64,000 nt of DNA from Schistosoma mansoni (lineage: Eukaryota; Platyhelminthes; Trematoda; Strigeidida; Schistosomatidae). The notes beneath the pieces are model-generated. The model ran no database searches. It saw only the letters and a program-made list of their open reading frames with translations, and had not been told where the DNA came from. The stretch is from assembly GCF_000237925.1 (NCBI RefSeq), contig NC_031497.1, positions 18,343,705 to 18,407,704 of the forward strand. Reading direction: 5' to 3'. The stretch's first letter is position 1. Every line of letters starts with the position of its first letter. Below are positions 40,560 through 51,874 of this stretch, piece by piece. The translations under genes were made by a program, and so were the position numbers.

Positions 40560-42000
40560 CCATTAAGTAGAATTTGCAAATGTATAGATGGAGGGATTTT
40601 CACCTTCAAAAATAGGACCTTACAGAAGGGTGTGTTTATAATCCGTTCTACTGTCGTTGTGCCGTCAGTTTCTGAATTATACCGCTAGGATAAATGTCGG
40701 GATAAGGCTTATACAGGTGTTCAACGAGATGTCCAGAGTCGAAGATGATGCTGCAAGTTATTAGGTCACCTCAAGGACGCTTGTACTCTAATGAGCGAAG
40801 GTCGAGTGACTGGAGATGCTGTTTTTAAGACTTGGATTTGAGTCCCCGAACTGATTTTGTGATTCACAGCTGGATACCTTCCAACGTGCATTCATCTTTT
40901 TAGAGTCAGGGGTGAAATACCATGCCTACACTCCTAGATATTTTTCAACTTGAGATACTCTAAAGGCAAGTTGTCTCATTTGTGTTCATAGTCTCCATTA
41001 TGTCTAAGATGCTACAGGTTCCGGTACACCTAGTCAGCGCTCAGTTTCATTTCGGAAAGTCCTGTGAAGTTGTGGATGAAGTTTTCATCAACATGGTTAG
41101 TTTAGGTTAGTCGAAATGTCCAAGAGCATTGTTCAGCCAAAAGGTTAGCGGCGTCACCATCGTTGTTGGTCCGGCCATTAGGACCTAGCAGTTGGGAAAC
41201 CACAGTTTTGGCTTGCTAAGGAGAAGCTGCATAACGGAATAAGCTTTGCGTATTGGAGGCAAATTTATCGATAAGGTTTATCTGGCACTGAAGCCTGTCT
41301 TCTCTTATTACCTTTGTGCATATGCTCCTTACATGTTTGAATTGTCTATATGCGCTGTTGTTACAAGTTCGTTTGTATTCTGCCCAGCAGCGCCTTTCGT
41401 GGCTTAGTAAATGAAGAGTGCAGTTCTTGATGATTGTATGTTGCTTGTTTATTTTGGGGATCGTTTGAGGAACTGAGTGCTTAGCAGCACATAAGATTGA
41501 GTGTAGTAAGAAATCCTAGTGAGCATCTACATCACGTTGATGGTAAATTTCCCAATCCACTTGCTGCATATTGTCTTGAAAAGCTGACATATCCAACCGT
41601 TTGAAATTCCAGAGTCTGTTGCCAGTAGGACATCTTAACTCGGTTTTGCTGATAAGACTGAAGGTTATTACGGTGTGATCGCTTATAACTAGGGGAGCCA
41701 GGATTGAGAGGTTGTCATTTAGGAATTCTCCGTCAGTAAATACACGGTCTTAGCTTGACGGCGTCTGACTGTTTCTCCAACGAGTTACCGACTTGACATT
41801 TAGAATAGTCCCAGATCTTCAATGAGTTTGAAGAACCGAGCTTCAGTAGAGTTTTCACGTCTGATGTACGTATGTTCCGCGAAATCGACTCTGAGAAGAT
41901 TGAAGTCCCCTAGAATCAGGATGTGAGTGAATCCGAGATGAGTAGAGCAGGGTTATCCTTCTAGCATACGATTGACGTACTTGATATCAACAACGAGCTT
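40560..42000 (-). mobile_element. CR1-clade LINE, endonuclease plus start of RT, dead
   Basis: From about 41990 down: ILILGDFNLLRVDF (endonuclease GDFN motif), RWRNSQTPSS-like text, ISDHTVI-like text, RCPTGNRLWNFKRLDMSAF, DWEIYHQRDV, then HERRCWAEYKRTCNN and LLGPNGRTNNDGDAANLLAE, the usual join to the RT. Stops and frame changes are frequent; the RT proper is absent. Confidence 0.65.
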
Positions 42001-42479
42001 CTTGTAGTTGAACAAGAACACGAGTGGGAACAATTGAATGCATTTAACACACGAAAATCACAGACTATCTCACTAAAATCTCACAATCATGCAATAAACA
42101 GTGAATTTGCAAACTATCAATCAATTGTTTTAATCTTGACCATTCCTTTCGCAAATATCGGTCCATAATCTTCGATTATTATTGTACATGCATTTTTATA
42201 CCAATTACATTTCGTTATCGTTCGTTATCGGTCTTCTACTGAAATACATTCAATCCCGACCGTCATTATATATTATTTATGTGAATATAAGTAATCCATA
42301 CCACATTATTACTATTATTATTATTATTATTAAGTATAATAATGTATTGGTGATCGGTAATTATGTAGATTGGATTCCGTCTGCAAGAAGTGTATATTTA
42401 AAGACGAAACTATAGAACTTATTTAAAAATAATGGATTCAATGTTCTAACATTTTCGTTTCATATAATCACTTATATGA
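42001..42479. other. AT-rich spacer with a short (TTA)n run
   Basis: About ten ATT/TTA units near 42303-42333. Nothing else recognised. Confidence 0.5.
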
Positions 42480-42860
42480 ATCTCGCACCAAAGCGCTTAT
42501 TCGATAGACCACTGAGCCGGCACCTAACGGTGTTAATGTCTAACTTCAACCAATCCACGAAATTTGAGCAACCGTTTACCAATTGTCTTCAGTGAGTTAT
42601 TATCTCACAACAGACGTGGTTGAACTCCACTGGTCACTGCTCACCGGCTCAGTGGTCTACCGGTCAAGTGCTCTGGAGCGAGACTGGTAGGTTCTGGGTT
42701 CGAATCTCAAGAGGCGGGATCGTGGATGAGCACTGCTGAGGAGTCCCATAATAGGACGAGACGGCCATCCAGTGCTTCCAGGTTTTCCATGGTGGTCTAG
42801 CTTCAATTGACTCATGATTTCAACTACGAAAATACTGAAATCTCCACAAAACCCTTTCTA
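42480..42860. repeat. Head-to-head pair of ribozyme SINE pieces
   Basis: Left piece 42480-42645 is a minus-strand SMα-like 5' region ending in box A (GCCGGCTCAGTGG reversed). Right piece from about 42648 is a plus-strand copy with GGCTCAGTGGTCTACCGGTC, box B GGGTTCGAATCTC, hammerhead region 42730-42775, 3' part and tail. The two face each other through their 5' regions. Confidence 0.75.
42730..42775 (+). ncRNA. Hammerhead ribozyme motif, GAGA variant
   Basis: GCACTG, CTGAGGA, GTCCC-ATAAT-AGGAC, then GAGA where GAAA is expected, CGGCCATC and CAGTGC. Stems I and II are perfect; the changed A in the conserved box should reduce or abolish cleavage. Confidence 0.5.
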
Positions 42861-43320
42861 CTTATATAAATCTTAAAAATATAAAAGAAAATTCAATGTA
42901 TACCCTCATTACTCAATCTTAAATGTTCTTTTTTTTTATAATATGAACTCATTGCTTTCAGTTAAAGAAAACCCAAGTGAATTAACATATTGATTCAATG
43001 TAATCAGTATTGAATCTTTTCATTCGTCAGTAAAACTTTTTTTCATGACTTTATAAACTTAATTAATATCTAATGTTACTCAACTTGAAAAACGTTCACA
43101 TTACAGACTGTTATTAAATATTAAACCACTGATACACTAGAGACAACCAGATAATAGTGTCAGTCTAATTTTTAACTTAATTACGACCTACATACATAGA
43201 ATCGGTGTCGAAAATATTCGATTTCATTGTCAGCATTTTAACCCAAAATAAGTGAGTTAAAATTTAGTCGTTAACATATCGAATTTTAGAATATTAAAGA
43301 TTCCCATTGTGAAAATTAAA
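42861..43320. other. AT-rich spacer, nothing recognised
   Basis: No frame or repeat identified. Confidence 0.5.
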
Positions 43321-44090
43321 ACAACACATGTAAGCAAACAATTGTTTCCAATTTTTGCCATCAGGCTTTACTCTAATATACATGAATATTTATACGAAAA
43401 TGTTAGACCAATCAAGGGAAGGGCCAGATAAAAACAATACGCAGTTCTGTCTTGGCACATCTAATTGATAGTGGTCATAATGTAGATGAATCGAAATTAT
43501 TTAGAGTGATCTATGGTACACCTCCATCATTTCCTAACGGAGTTCGTTCCTGTCTCCTTCATATAGCAGAAGCCATAGGAATTCGTACATTTCACCCCGA
43601 TTTATGTGTACAGAAAAACTTTGTAACCCACTTATCCCTTCCATTGTCGGACATAACTTAACAAACGAATTTTTTGTAAATTTTATTTTTAATTTTGTTA
43701 TGATTTGTTTGTAATATTCCTCCTGTTTCCTTTTGTATTCTTCACTATCTAATTACTTACATACTTCTTACTACGTAATGATTCTAATGTTTTGTGATCA
43801 CACTATTCTAAGTCTATTTACCCATGTTTGACCTCTTATTTCCAATGTTTAACTATTGATAAGAGTTTTGTTATCGTAATTTAATATTCTTACTACTATC
43901 AGTACACCTGTCTTTCCACTATCAACTTGTACTTCTACCCAATTATGCTCGGTGACTTATTTTATTTCATTGTAATTATTGACTCAAATAGCCTTGATTG
44001 GTCTAACATTTTCGTATAAATAATCATGTATATTAGAGTAAAGCTTGATAACGATCTAATTGAGAACAATTGTTCGCTTACATTTGTTGT
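43321..44090. mobile_element. Fold-back element with Penelope-type tail
   Basis: Terminal inverted repeats of about 97-99 bp (43321-43417 and 43992-44090) share long blocks such as GAAAATGTTAGACCAATCAA and TTTACTCTAATATACATGA. Between them lies a 70-codon plus-strand piece (VLAHLIDSGHNVDESKLFRV, then LHIAEAIGIR and LCVQKNFVTHLSLP) ending at 43661, which looks like the C-terminal end of a GIY-YIG domain as in Penelope-like elements, then about 330 bp of AT-rich sequence. Confidence 0.65.
43440..43661 (+). pseudogene. C-terminal fragment of a GIY-YIG protein (Penelope-like)
   Basis: Only the last ~75 residues of the domain remain, with H-x-x-D-x-GH and HIAEA-x-x-I followed by LCVQK-x-FV. The catalytic YIG part is absent. 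Confidence 0.6.
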
Positions 44091-44395
44091 TCTAATATCC
44101 AATTTTAATTAATTCAAAATATAGTGCTATATATGTCAAGTGTCACTGATGATAATTCTGTTACTTTCGATATTTATTGTGTGAATAACACAAGATCATA
44201 ACTATTCAGTTAGGACTATGAACTGGTGAAGAATTCTATTATGTCAATGAAAGTGCTGCTCAATATTTATTGGTTTTCAACAGTTCTCAAGTAGATATAA
44301 ATCTTTAGATGAAAATAAAATTCAGCGTAAACTGTTTGTTTATTTGACTTTATGAAGGAAAAAAAAATTGTTGTAGACAATATAAATCAAATAAT
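44091..44395. other. AT-rich spacer, nothing recognised
   Basis: No frame or repeat identified. Confidence 0.5.
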
Positions 44396-44740
44396 TACTT
44401 ACTTACCTACGCTTGTTATCCCTCAAAGAGAAACATAGGTCGCCCACTAGCATTATCCAGCCAACTCTGGTCTGGACAATCATTTGCAGTTGTTTTAAGT
44501 TGCTGTTCATCCTTGCTTCTATTTCTCGGTGAAGTAGATCCTTTGGTCTTCCTCTTTTCTGTTTACCTTCAGGATTCCAAGTTAGCGTTTGCCTCATGAT
44601 GCCATTTGATGATTTCCTCAATACATATCTTATCCACCTGCAGTATCCTTTCCTTATTCTTCTTTAGCTGGAAGTTGGGTTCTTCTTTCCTACAGTAAAC
44701 TGTTGCTGATGGTATCAGGTCAATGGATATTGAGTATCTT
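44396..44740 (-). mobile_element. RTE LINE 3' end fragment (SR2-like)
   Basis: Minus strand reads a decayed LLW/ERTNQ-like start, then [33 protein letters not shown] and a 3' end GATAACAAGCG. This is the C-terminal part that the copy at 36.5 kb has lost. Confidence 0.7.
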
Positions 44741-45264
44741 GTGTAGATAACTGTTTATACATACTTACAATTTTTTAATTACCAGAATAAAACTATAGAG
44801 TAGATGGAAAAGTAAGTGTACATTTCACTTATGAGTTATCAGTTAAAATTTTTAAGCTAATTAAAAACACCCGTAAAATCATACAATAGGCTGATCTGAT
44901 GGAGAAGATTTGTAGCTCAGGTGTGTGATTTTGATGGGAGTTTGGTTCTCGGAGCTGGAGTTTGTGCTGATGATGTCGTGCAAAAGGACGATGAAAGTTC
45001 CACGACCAAACCATCCAGCTCAGTGAACAAAACTCCATTAAAATAGACTGATCTATTCCTATTATTTATCTAAAATAATATAATTAAGGAAACAAAATTC
45101 GATAATAAACTTGACTTGAAAATTTAGACTAATTCATTAATTAACTATATGGTAATGCAGTTTAATTGAAAGTCTCATTAGACAATATTCATTTAAAAAG
45201 GTTATTAGTTCAGTAAATATCGACAACATTCTTACTATATACAATGCACACAATACCACTATTG
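44741..45264. other. AT-rich spacer
   Basis: No frame or repeat identified before the CTA microsatellite. Confidence 0.5.
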
Positions 45265-45406
45265 CTACTTACAATGCTTCTATTATTATTACTACCACTA
45301 CTACTACTATTACTACTACTACTACTATTACTACTACTACTACCACTACTACTAACAATAATAATACTATTAACAATACTAATAATATCAATACTACTAG
45401 TACTAC
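45265..45406. repeat. (CTA)n/(TTA)n microsatellite, left of the Gypsy insertion
   Basis: Imperfect run of CTA and TTA triplets, continuing at 49808-49850 beyond the LTR element, so the element inserted in it. Confidence 0.9.
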
Positions 45407-45677
45407 TGTGGTGTGAGCTACTGATATCAACATAAGTAGTATATATGGTGAGTAAGGAATAGAATATCTGACAGCAGAAGATTGAGAAGATCAAGAAGAG
45501 AAGAACAGAAATAGAAAGCAATTTGTGTGAAAATCCAGGAACAATGAAGCCTGAGGCAATTGAAGAACATTTTGCAAATAGTGTATCATAGCATGGTTTT
45601 TGTATTTTACCAAGTAACGTTGTAATTTGTGCTAAATACATAGTTGGTTGTCCTCACCTGTGTTCTCATTCACAACA
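45407..45677 (+). repeat. 5' LTR
   Basis: Starts TGTGGTG and ends CACAACA. Same length and apparently same sequence as the 3' LTR. Confidence 0.93.
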
Positions 45678-45699
45678 TTTGGTGTCGCTGCCTCCAAGG

Positions 45700-48600
45700 A
45701 TGAAGATCCCATGGCCGAAGGAATTTGAGGACGGAGATGTGATGAGCTTCCTGAAGGAGTTCGAAGCCGTGGCGGAGCTGGTGGGAGTGAAGGAGCCGAA
45801 GGCGAAGACGGTGGTGCTGGGGACGCTGCTGAGAGGCAGAGCGAAAGCTGTATATGACAGCCTGGACGGTGCGGGCGGTAAGACGACATGGGAGGCAGTC
45901 ACGGAGAGGTTGATCGTGGAGTTCGATAGCCCAGTGGACAGAGAAGAAGCACTGCAGAAGTTCCGAGTGGCGAAGTTGCCGATCGATGGTGATCCGCTGG
46001 TGCTGGCCGTCGAGCTTACCAAGTTGCTGCGTCGCGCGCTGCCAAATCTGGATGAGGAGTCGGAGGCACAGTTGTTGGCGTCGCAGTTTATCGAGAGCGT
46101 GCCAGTTGCCGTTTCCCAGCAGCTGAGACTGGTACACGCCGCGCAACCTATGGATATCAGTGAGCTTGCAAAGGTGACGCGGCAGTTGATGACACGAACA
46201 GTAGCTCCGGTCGCGTGCGAAAGTCAGGAGATAAGCAGCATTGAGAAGAAGATTGAAGAACTGCAGCACGAGATTGCGGCATTACGAGTGATTCGTAAAA
46301 GGAATGATAAGTGTTTCGCATGTGGAGGGACAGGACACTGGAAGATAAACTGTCCAACACGACGAAAACGGAGATATTTTAGACGTTACGTGTTTCCTTC
46401 TTACTCTAGGGATCTGGGGGTTGTTGCATTAGTAGATAGAGGGGCAGTCTATGCAAGAGTGAACGTAAATGAACTAGATTTAGTGTGCCTAATCGATACA
46501 GGGGCAGCAGTTTCGTTAATAGGTAAAGAGCAATGTAAGAGATTCAAGCCGTGTAAAGTCGCAGTTCACACTATAGGAGGGCATATGTTAGAGGTATTAG
46601 GCGTGTCTAACAGTATCGTAAAAGTGGATGGTTCGGCGATAAGTTTCCCGTTCGTGGTAACCGCAAACCTGTCGAGACCAATATTAGGAGCAGATTTCCT
46701 AAGAGAAGTAAAAGCCATAGTTGACCTAAGAAGCGGTAAGGTGGTCACGAAGTACGGTTCATTCCCAATACATGAAAGTAGCGAGGTGGCTGAGGTTAGA
46801 GTGGCAACAGCCGTTCCGACGAAGAAACCAAACATCACCGAGTTGTGCAAAAAGTATGCGAAGCTGTTCACTGGAGAAGGAGAACCGTACGGATTTTGCG
46901 ACAAAGTAAAGCACGAAATCCCGATAAAGAACGATGGAGGAAGTATATTCACAACACGTCGTGTCCCTGTGCACTTAGAGGCTGAAGTAAATCGACAGGT
47001 CCAAGAGATGCTGAAAGAAGGAATAATTGAGGAGGCGGACAGCCCATATAGCTCACCGGTACTCTTGGTAAAGAAACCGAATGGGAAATATAGATTTTGT
47101 GTTGATTTTAGAGAACTGAATAATATAACAGAACTAAAGCCGTGTGCAATGCCAACAGTAGTGGAAACATTAGATCGGCTGCAGAATGCCACAGTGTTTA
47201 CAGTGTTGGATTTGCGGTCAGGTTATTGGCAGCTGCCTATAAAAGAGAGCGATCGAAGCAAAACAGCATTTACCATACGTGATAAACAATATCAATTTAG
47301 ACGAATGCCGTTTGGATTGGCGGGTGCACCATTTACGTTCAGAAGATTAATGTCGCTACTGCTCAGGGATCTAGATAATGTCGAAGTGTATGGCGACGAT
47401 GTAGTTGTATACAGCCAGACAGAAACAGATCATGTCAAGCATGTGGAAGCGGTCTTGAAGCGAATTGAAGAATTCGGACTTCGAATTAATAAGGACAAGT
47501 CACAGATGGCTAAAAGTAGCATCACGTTGTTGGGGCATAAAGTGGGAAATGGAGAAATAAGACCACTGCCGGAGAAAATTCTGACTATAAAGAACGTTGC
47601 AGTACCGAATTCGAAAAGGAAATTGAGACAGTTCCTGGGAAGGGCGGCGTTCTACAGTCGGTTCATCAAGAATTTCAACGAAATAGCAGCACCCCTTTAT
47701 AAGTTGTTGAGTAACACTAAATTTTCGTGGACTGAAACCGCCCAACAAACGTTTAATCAAATCAAAAACGTGCTGGACGACCGCCAGATGACGCTAAGAC
47801 TGCCCGAACTGGAGAAACCGTTTACAGTGACAACAGACGCAAGTGACCATGGTATAGGTGCCGTTTTAAGTCAGTCTAATAGAGTGGTGGAATACGCAAG
47901 TCGCGTTCTCACGCCTGCGGAACAGAAGTATTCAACGATCGAAAAGGAGTGTTTAGCGATTGTGTGGGCAGTAGACAAGTGGAGACCATATCTGTTAGGT
48001 AGACGATTTCACATCGAGACTGACCATAAACCTCTGCAGTGGCTACAAACAGCACGAGACCCACGTGGGAAGTTGGCGCGATGGATGATACGTCTGCAGG
48101 AGTATGACTTCAGTATCGGGCATGTTCCAGGGAAGGAAAATGTAATGGCAGACTACCTGTCAAGACCAGACATGGAAGCCGAGCTTCCATTGACAGCATA
48201 CGCAGTGAACAGTATAGAGGGAGACCCACTAGAACTCGTCCGGCAACAGAAATCTGATCCTAAACTTCGAGAGGTAATCAGAGTGATAAGAGAGGGGGCA
48301 GATGTTGACAAACGAGCAATGGACAAGGAGGTAATAATGTTGCTTCGGCAAAAGGAAAGACTGAAAGTGAACACATATGGAGCTCTGGTCTGGCAGGATG
48401 ATGACAAAAATTGGGTGGCTGTGATCCCGAAAGACTGGCGGCGTAAGATGATACACGAATGCCATCAGGTAGCGCACACAGGTATCGCAAGAACGACAGA
48501 TTTACTACGGCAAAGTGCATACTGGCCAGGCATGAGAGACGATGTGGCCCAATATGTGTTGACGTGCCAGCAGTGCCAATTAATGAAAAGCGATAGATAC

Positions 48601-49554
48601 ATGCAACCGCCATTGCAGTCGGTCCCAGTAACCGCAGTCGGTGATCTATGGTCGGTAGATGTGATGGGACCATTTCCACAGACGGATAGCGGCAACCGAT
48701 ACTTACTAGTAATGACGGAACATGCTACACGATGGGTCGACGCTGTACCGATTGCCGACCAGCGGGCGAAAACAGTGACCGAAGTAATAATCCGGCACAT
48801 TGTAGCGGGTCATGGAGTACCGAAGATGATACTAACCGACCAGGGTCCCTGTTTTGAAAGTGACGAGTTTAAGGCCCGTTTAAAGCAGTTCGGCATCAAG
48901 AGGATACGAACTACACCGTATCACCCTCAGACGAACGGGCTTACGGAAAGAAACAACCGGACATTAAAGGAATGGTTAGCATCTAAAGGAGGGAATTGGG
49001 AGAAAGAGTTACCACTAATTTTGCTGGCGCATCGTGCCTCCATCCAAGGAACAACCAAGAAATCACCTTTCCTACTTATGTATGGTAGACAGCCACGACT
49101 TCCAATGCATAGTAAAACGTGGCCACAGCAGCAGAAGTGGACAGCAACAAGATTAAGGAAAGAGAGGACGGAGGCAATAAAGAACGTGAAAAAGAAACAA
49201 ATATCAGACATCAAGAAGGCGGAACAGCAGAGAAGAGCGTGGAAGCCTTTTAGAGTGGGGGACCTGGTAAAGTGTAGAGAACGGAGAGCTAACACTGAAG
49301 GAGGACCAGGGTCAGGAAAGCTGATCCCGAAATGGGAGGGACCGTACATTATCACGGAGAGACGCGGCCCAGTTTACACGATCCGGAGAGAAGACAAGCA
49401 GAAGCGTGTAAATGCCAGTCAACTACAGAGATGGTTTCAAGAACATCATGAGCACGAGTCACGAACAGCACCAAAGGAGACAATGGTACGCCGATCAGAA
49501 AGATTGCGAGAACAGCTTATTAAAAGGGGGGACGAGTGTGGTGTGAGCTACTGA
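45700..49554 (+). CDS. Gag-Pol polyprotein of the Gypsy element, single ORF
   Basis: About 1284 aa from ATG 45700; the frame is open back to 45679 but without an earlier ATG. Domains in order: retrotransposon Gag-type N-terminal half (1-200), one zinc knuckle CFACGGTGHWKINC (about 205-218), aspartic protease LIDTGAAVSLIG (about 263-274), RT with the YGDD box (about 563), RNase H TDASDHGIGAVL (about 711), integrase HHCC (about 918-960), core with D near 985 and 1045 and E near 1080, and a C-terminal GDLVK and WEGPY region. Gag and Pol are fused without a frame change. All expected family domains are present. It uses far more GC at the 5' end than its surroundings. Confidence 0.95.
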   Translation: MKIPWPKEFEDGDVMSFLKEFEAVAELVGVKEPKAKTVVLGTLLRGRAKAVYDSLDGAGGKTTWEAVTERLIVEFDSPVDREEALQKFRVAKLPIDGDPLVLAVELTKLLRRALPNLDEESEAQLLASQFIESVPVAVSQQLRLVHAAQPMDISELAKVTRQLMTRTVAPVACESQEISSIEKKIEELQHEIAALRVIRKRNDKCFACGGTGHWKINCPTRRKRRYFRRYVFPSYSRDLGVVALVDRGAVYARVNVNELDLVCLIDTGAAVSLIGKEQCKRFKPCKVAVHTIGGHMLEVLGVSNSIVKVDGSAISFPFVVTANLSRPILGADFLREVKAIVDLRSGKVVTKYGSFPIHESSEVAEVRVATAVPTKKPNITELCKKYAKLFTGEGEPYGFCDKVKHEIPIKNDGGSIFTTRRVPVHLEAEVNRQVQEMLKEGIIEEADSPYSSPVLLVKKPNGKYRFCVDFRELNNITELKPCAMPTVVETLDRLQNATVFTVLDLRSGYWQLPIKESDRSKTAFTIRDKQYQFRRMPFGLAGAPFTFRRLMSLLLRDLDNVEVYGDDVVVYSQTETDHVKHVEAVLKRIEEFGLRINKDKSQMAKSSITLLGHKVGNGEIRPLPEKILTIKNVAVPNSKRKLRQFLGRAAFYSRFIKNFNEIAAPLYKLLSNTKFSWTETAQQTFNQIKNVLDDRQMTLRLPELEKPFTVTTDASDHGIGAVLSQSNRVVEYASRVLTPAEQKYSTIEKECLAIVWAVDKWRPYLLGRRFHIETDHKPLQWLQTARDPRGKLARWMIRLQEYDFSIGHVPGKENVMADYLSRPDMEAELPLTAYAVNSIEGDPLELVRQQKSDPKLREVIRVIREGADVDKRAMDKEVIMLLRQKERLKVNTYGALVWQDDDKNWVAVIPKDWRRKMIHECHQVAHTGIARTTDLLRQSAYWPGMRDDVAQYVLTCQQCQLMKSDRYMQPPLQSVPVTAVGDLWSVDVMGPFPQTDSGNRYLLVMTEHATRWVDAVPIADQRAKTVTEVIIRHIVAGHGVPKMILTDQGPCFESDEFKARLKQFGIKRIRTTPYHPQTNGLTERNNRTLKEWLASKGGNWEKELPLILLAHRASIQGTTKKSPFLLMYGRQPRLPMHSKTWPQQQKWTATRLRKERTEAIKNVKKKQISDIKKAEQQRRAWKPFRVGDLVKCRERRANTEGGPGSGKLIPKWEGPYIITERRGPVYTIRREDKQKRVNASQLQRWFQEHHEHESRTAPKETMVRRSERLREQLIKRGDECGVSY

Positions 49555-49807
49555 TATCAACATAAGTAGTATATATGGTGAGTAAGGAATAGAATATCTG
49601 ACAGCAGAAGATTGAGAAGATCAAGAAGAGAAGAACAGAAATAGAAAGCAATTTGTGTGAAAATCCAGGAACAATGAAGCCTGAGGCAATTGAAGAACAT
49701 TTTGCAAATAGTGTATCATAGCATGGTTTTTGTATTTTACCAAGTAACGTTGTAATTTGTGCTAAATACATAGTTGGTTGTCCTCACCTGTGTTCTCATT
49801 CACAACA
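49537..49807 (+). repeat. 3' LTR
   Basis: Partner of 45407-45677. The gag-pol frame ends at 49554, that is 18 nt inside this LTR. Confidence 0.93.
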
Positions 49808-49850
49808 CTACTACTACTGCTACTAATACTACTTCTACTACCACTGCTAC
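49808..49850. repeat. (CTA)n microsatellite, right of the Gypsy insertion
   Basis: Continuation of the run at 45265-45406. Confidence 0.85.
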
Positions 49851-50475
49851 GACATAAGTTACGTGTAATCTTATTGGAAAACAAAATATTAGAAAATGTA
49901 ATTAATTAAAATCAAAAAGAAAAGAATGAACAACCCAATGTGTAGTTGACCTTTAAAAAAGGAATATCATAGTCTTATTTATTTATTTTCAACAAAATGC
50001 ACATTCCAATGATTATAGACTATGAATGATTTATTTAATAGCTTATTATTATTATTGAATTGATAATAGGTATTTGAAGAGAATCGTTTTCTCTACTAGT
50101 GATATTAGTATTATTTGAATTGTTGATATCATTATTGTTTGTATTTAGATGAAAATTTACTAAGTCAAATTCCAGCTTAAGAGGAAACTAGGAAAATGTA
50201 TTGGAAGTAAATAGGAGATACTAACATGAATGAAGAATTATTGATAGCTTTTATGACTGACATTGTTGGATACCAGAACAGTGGTCTATAAATTAAGTGC
50301 AGTGGTGTGAGAATGGTAAGTCCAGGGTTTGATTAAAGGAAAAGAAACGGTATTCTCGGTTTTTCACTGATTTGGTGGCAGATACGTATATCGGCAATTA
50401 GGAAAATCCGATTACACAACAAAAACGTAATTACCAAGAACCGATTTGCCAAAACAAACGGATAAATAGCTCAAA
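49851..50475. other. Spacer before the U6 array, with SINE and LINE scraps
   Basis: 50165-50225 resembles the RTE text around the AEEE/WKWIG region. 50265-50335 is a decayed SINE tRNA-like part (GGATACCAGAACAGTGGTC and GTCCAGGGTTTGA). Nothing else recognised. Confidence 0.45.
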
Positions 50476-51785
50476 ACTAACTCATTATCATACCATACAA
50501 ATGGCTTGTCTCGTTCATTCACTCATTTGCACATCTCACACAAAGCTCTCCTCAACAGATCCAGTCAACATACACACACACATCAATATGCATTATTCCA
50601 ACACAAATACAACACCCAATACACCAAATCAACACACAATTCAGCATCACAAACAACACTGAATCATTCACTTCTATTCAGTAGTATAGTAATCCACAAC
50701 TATATTTTTAAACAACCAAATGCACATACACTCAAACAAACAAATAAACAAACACACACACACACAGATACATTGACTCAATAGAGTTGGAAAACAATCC
50801 AAAACAATTCATTGTCAGCTATGCCTCTTCATAAAACAAGGTGGATGAGATTGACAAGCATACATCTAGACCACTGATACACTGAACATGTACATTCACA
50901 TGAATATCTCATCGACCACCGATTATTGTCATTGTGATCGTCGCCGTCATCATTATCACCAACTGCATCCAATATCGTACAAATGACCATTCCAGAAGTG
51001 GTGGTCATGATGATGATGATGATGATGGTGTTGGTGGTGACTTGCTCACTTTGAAATACATTTCTATACCAGTACTCCTCTATCTCGTCTATTATTACTC
51101 TATGAATTATAACGGCACATTGACCACGTAAAACTCATTATCACAAACTGACTTGGCAAACAAACAATGCTATCGCACACGACAATAACACCAGAGACAA
51201 AACACAATGACAATTAACACGGGGTTTCACTCATTCTCATTCAAACGTCTTCATTGAAACACACATTACAAAGGAACACAAACGGTCTTAATCTGTGTGT
51301 ATTCATTAACATGAAACGTGTGTTAACAGATAGGTTGGAATATGGGTTAATTGGAGACCAGTACAATGTCATCTGATGATACTGTTGTTGTACACCACCA
51401 TGATCCAATGCAAGAGATTTTGGAGACTATGTACATCGCTGCCGCTTCCTTCTTGTCTCCCCTCACATCAATAAGTCCTCTTCGGCTTGACTGAATTATC
51501 TTGCAATGGTCACCAGTCATAGTGTATTCGGTCGTCACAACACGATCTTCTCTTCATTGTTGTACAGTGAGTGATGTCGATCAGTTAGTTAGTGAGGAAA
51601 TGAAACAACCGCTCAGCCACATGTCACCACTGGTCAGTCGGCGGTCAATCTGAGGACCGATCGTGTAGCTCACTCGTGGTGTATCAGGGAGGATGGAGAG
51701 TGAGTGAACTCTGTGGCATCAGCCATCACACTGAGTGGTTGTGGTGACAGGGAGTGTGGATTTGGGAGATGAGAATGGAGTGTGG

Positions 51786-51834
51786 AAAATATGGAACGCC
51801 TCACGATTTTGCGTGTCATCCTTGCGCAGGGGCC

Positions 51835-51874
<40 letters not shown>

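Larger units (their letters stand above)
45407..49807 (+). mobile_element. Ty3/Gypsy LTR element, looks whole
   Basis: 4401 bp: 5' LTR 45407-45677, primer-site-like TGGTGTCGC directly after it, one gag-pol ORF, a purine tract AAAAGGGGGG at 49523-49532, 3' LTR 49537-49807. The LTRs are both 271 bp and read the same base for base by eye. The flanking four bases CTAC agree on both sides but lie in a CTA repeat, so the target duplication is not decisive. No breaks were seen. The insertion is very young. Confidence 0.93.

Noticed and set aside
45210-45641. Ser-rich minus ORF of 143 codons
   Set aside because: It is the reverse of the CTA microsatellite plus the 5' LTR; low complexity, no family.
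45670-49355. Several minus ORFs opposite the Gypsy gag-pol frame
   Set aside because: Shadows of the real plus-strand frame.
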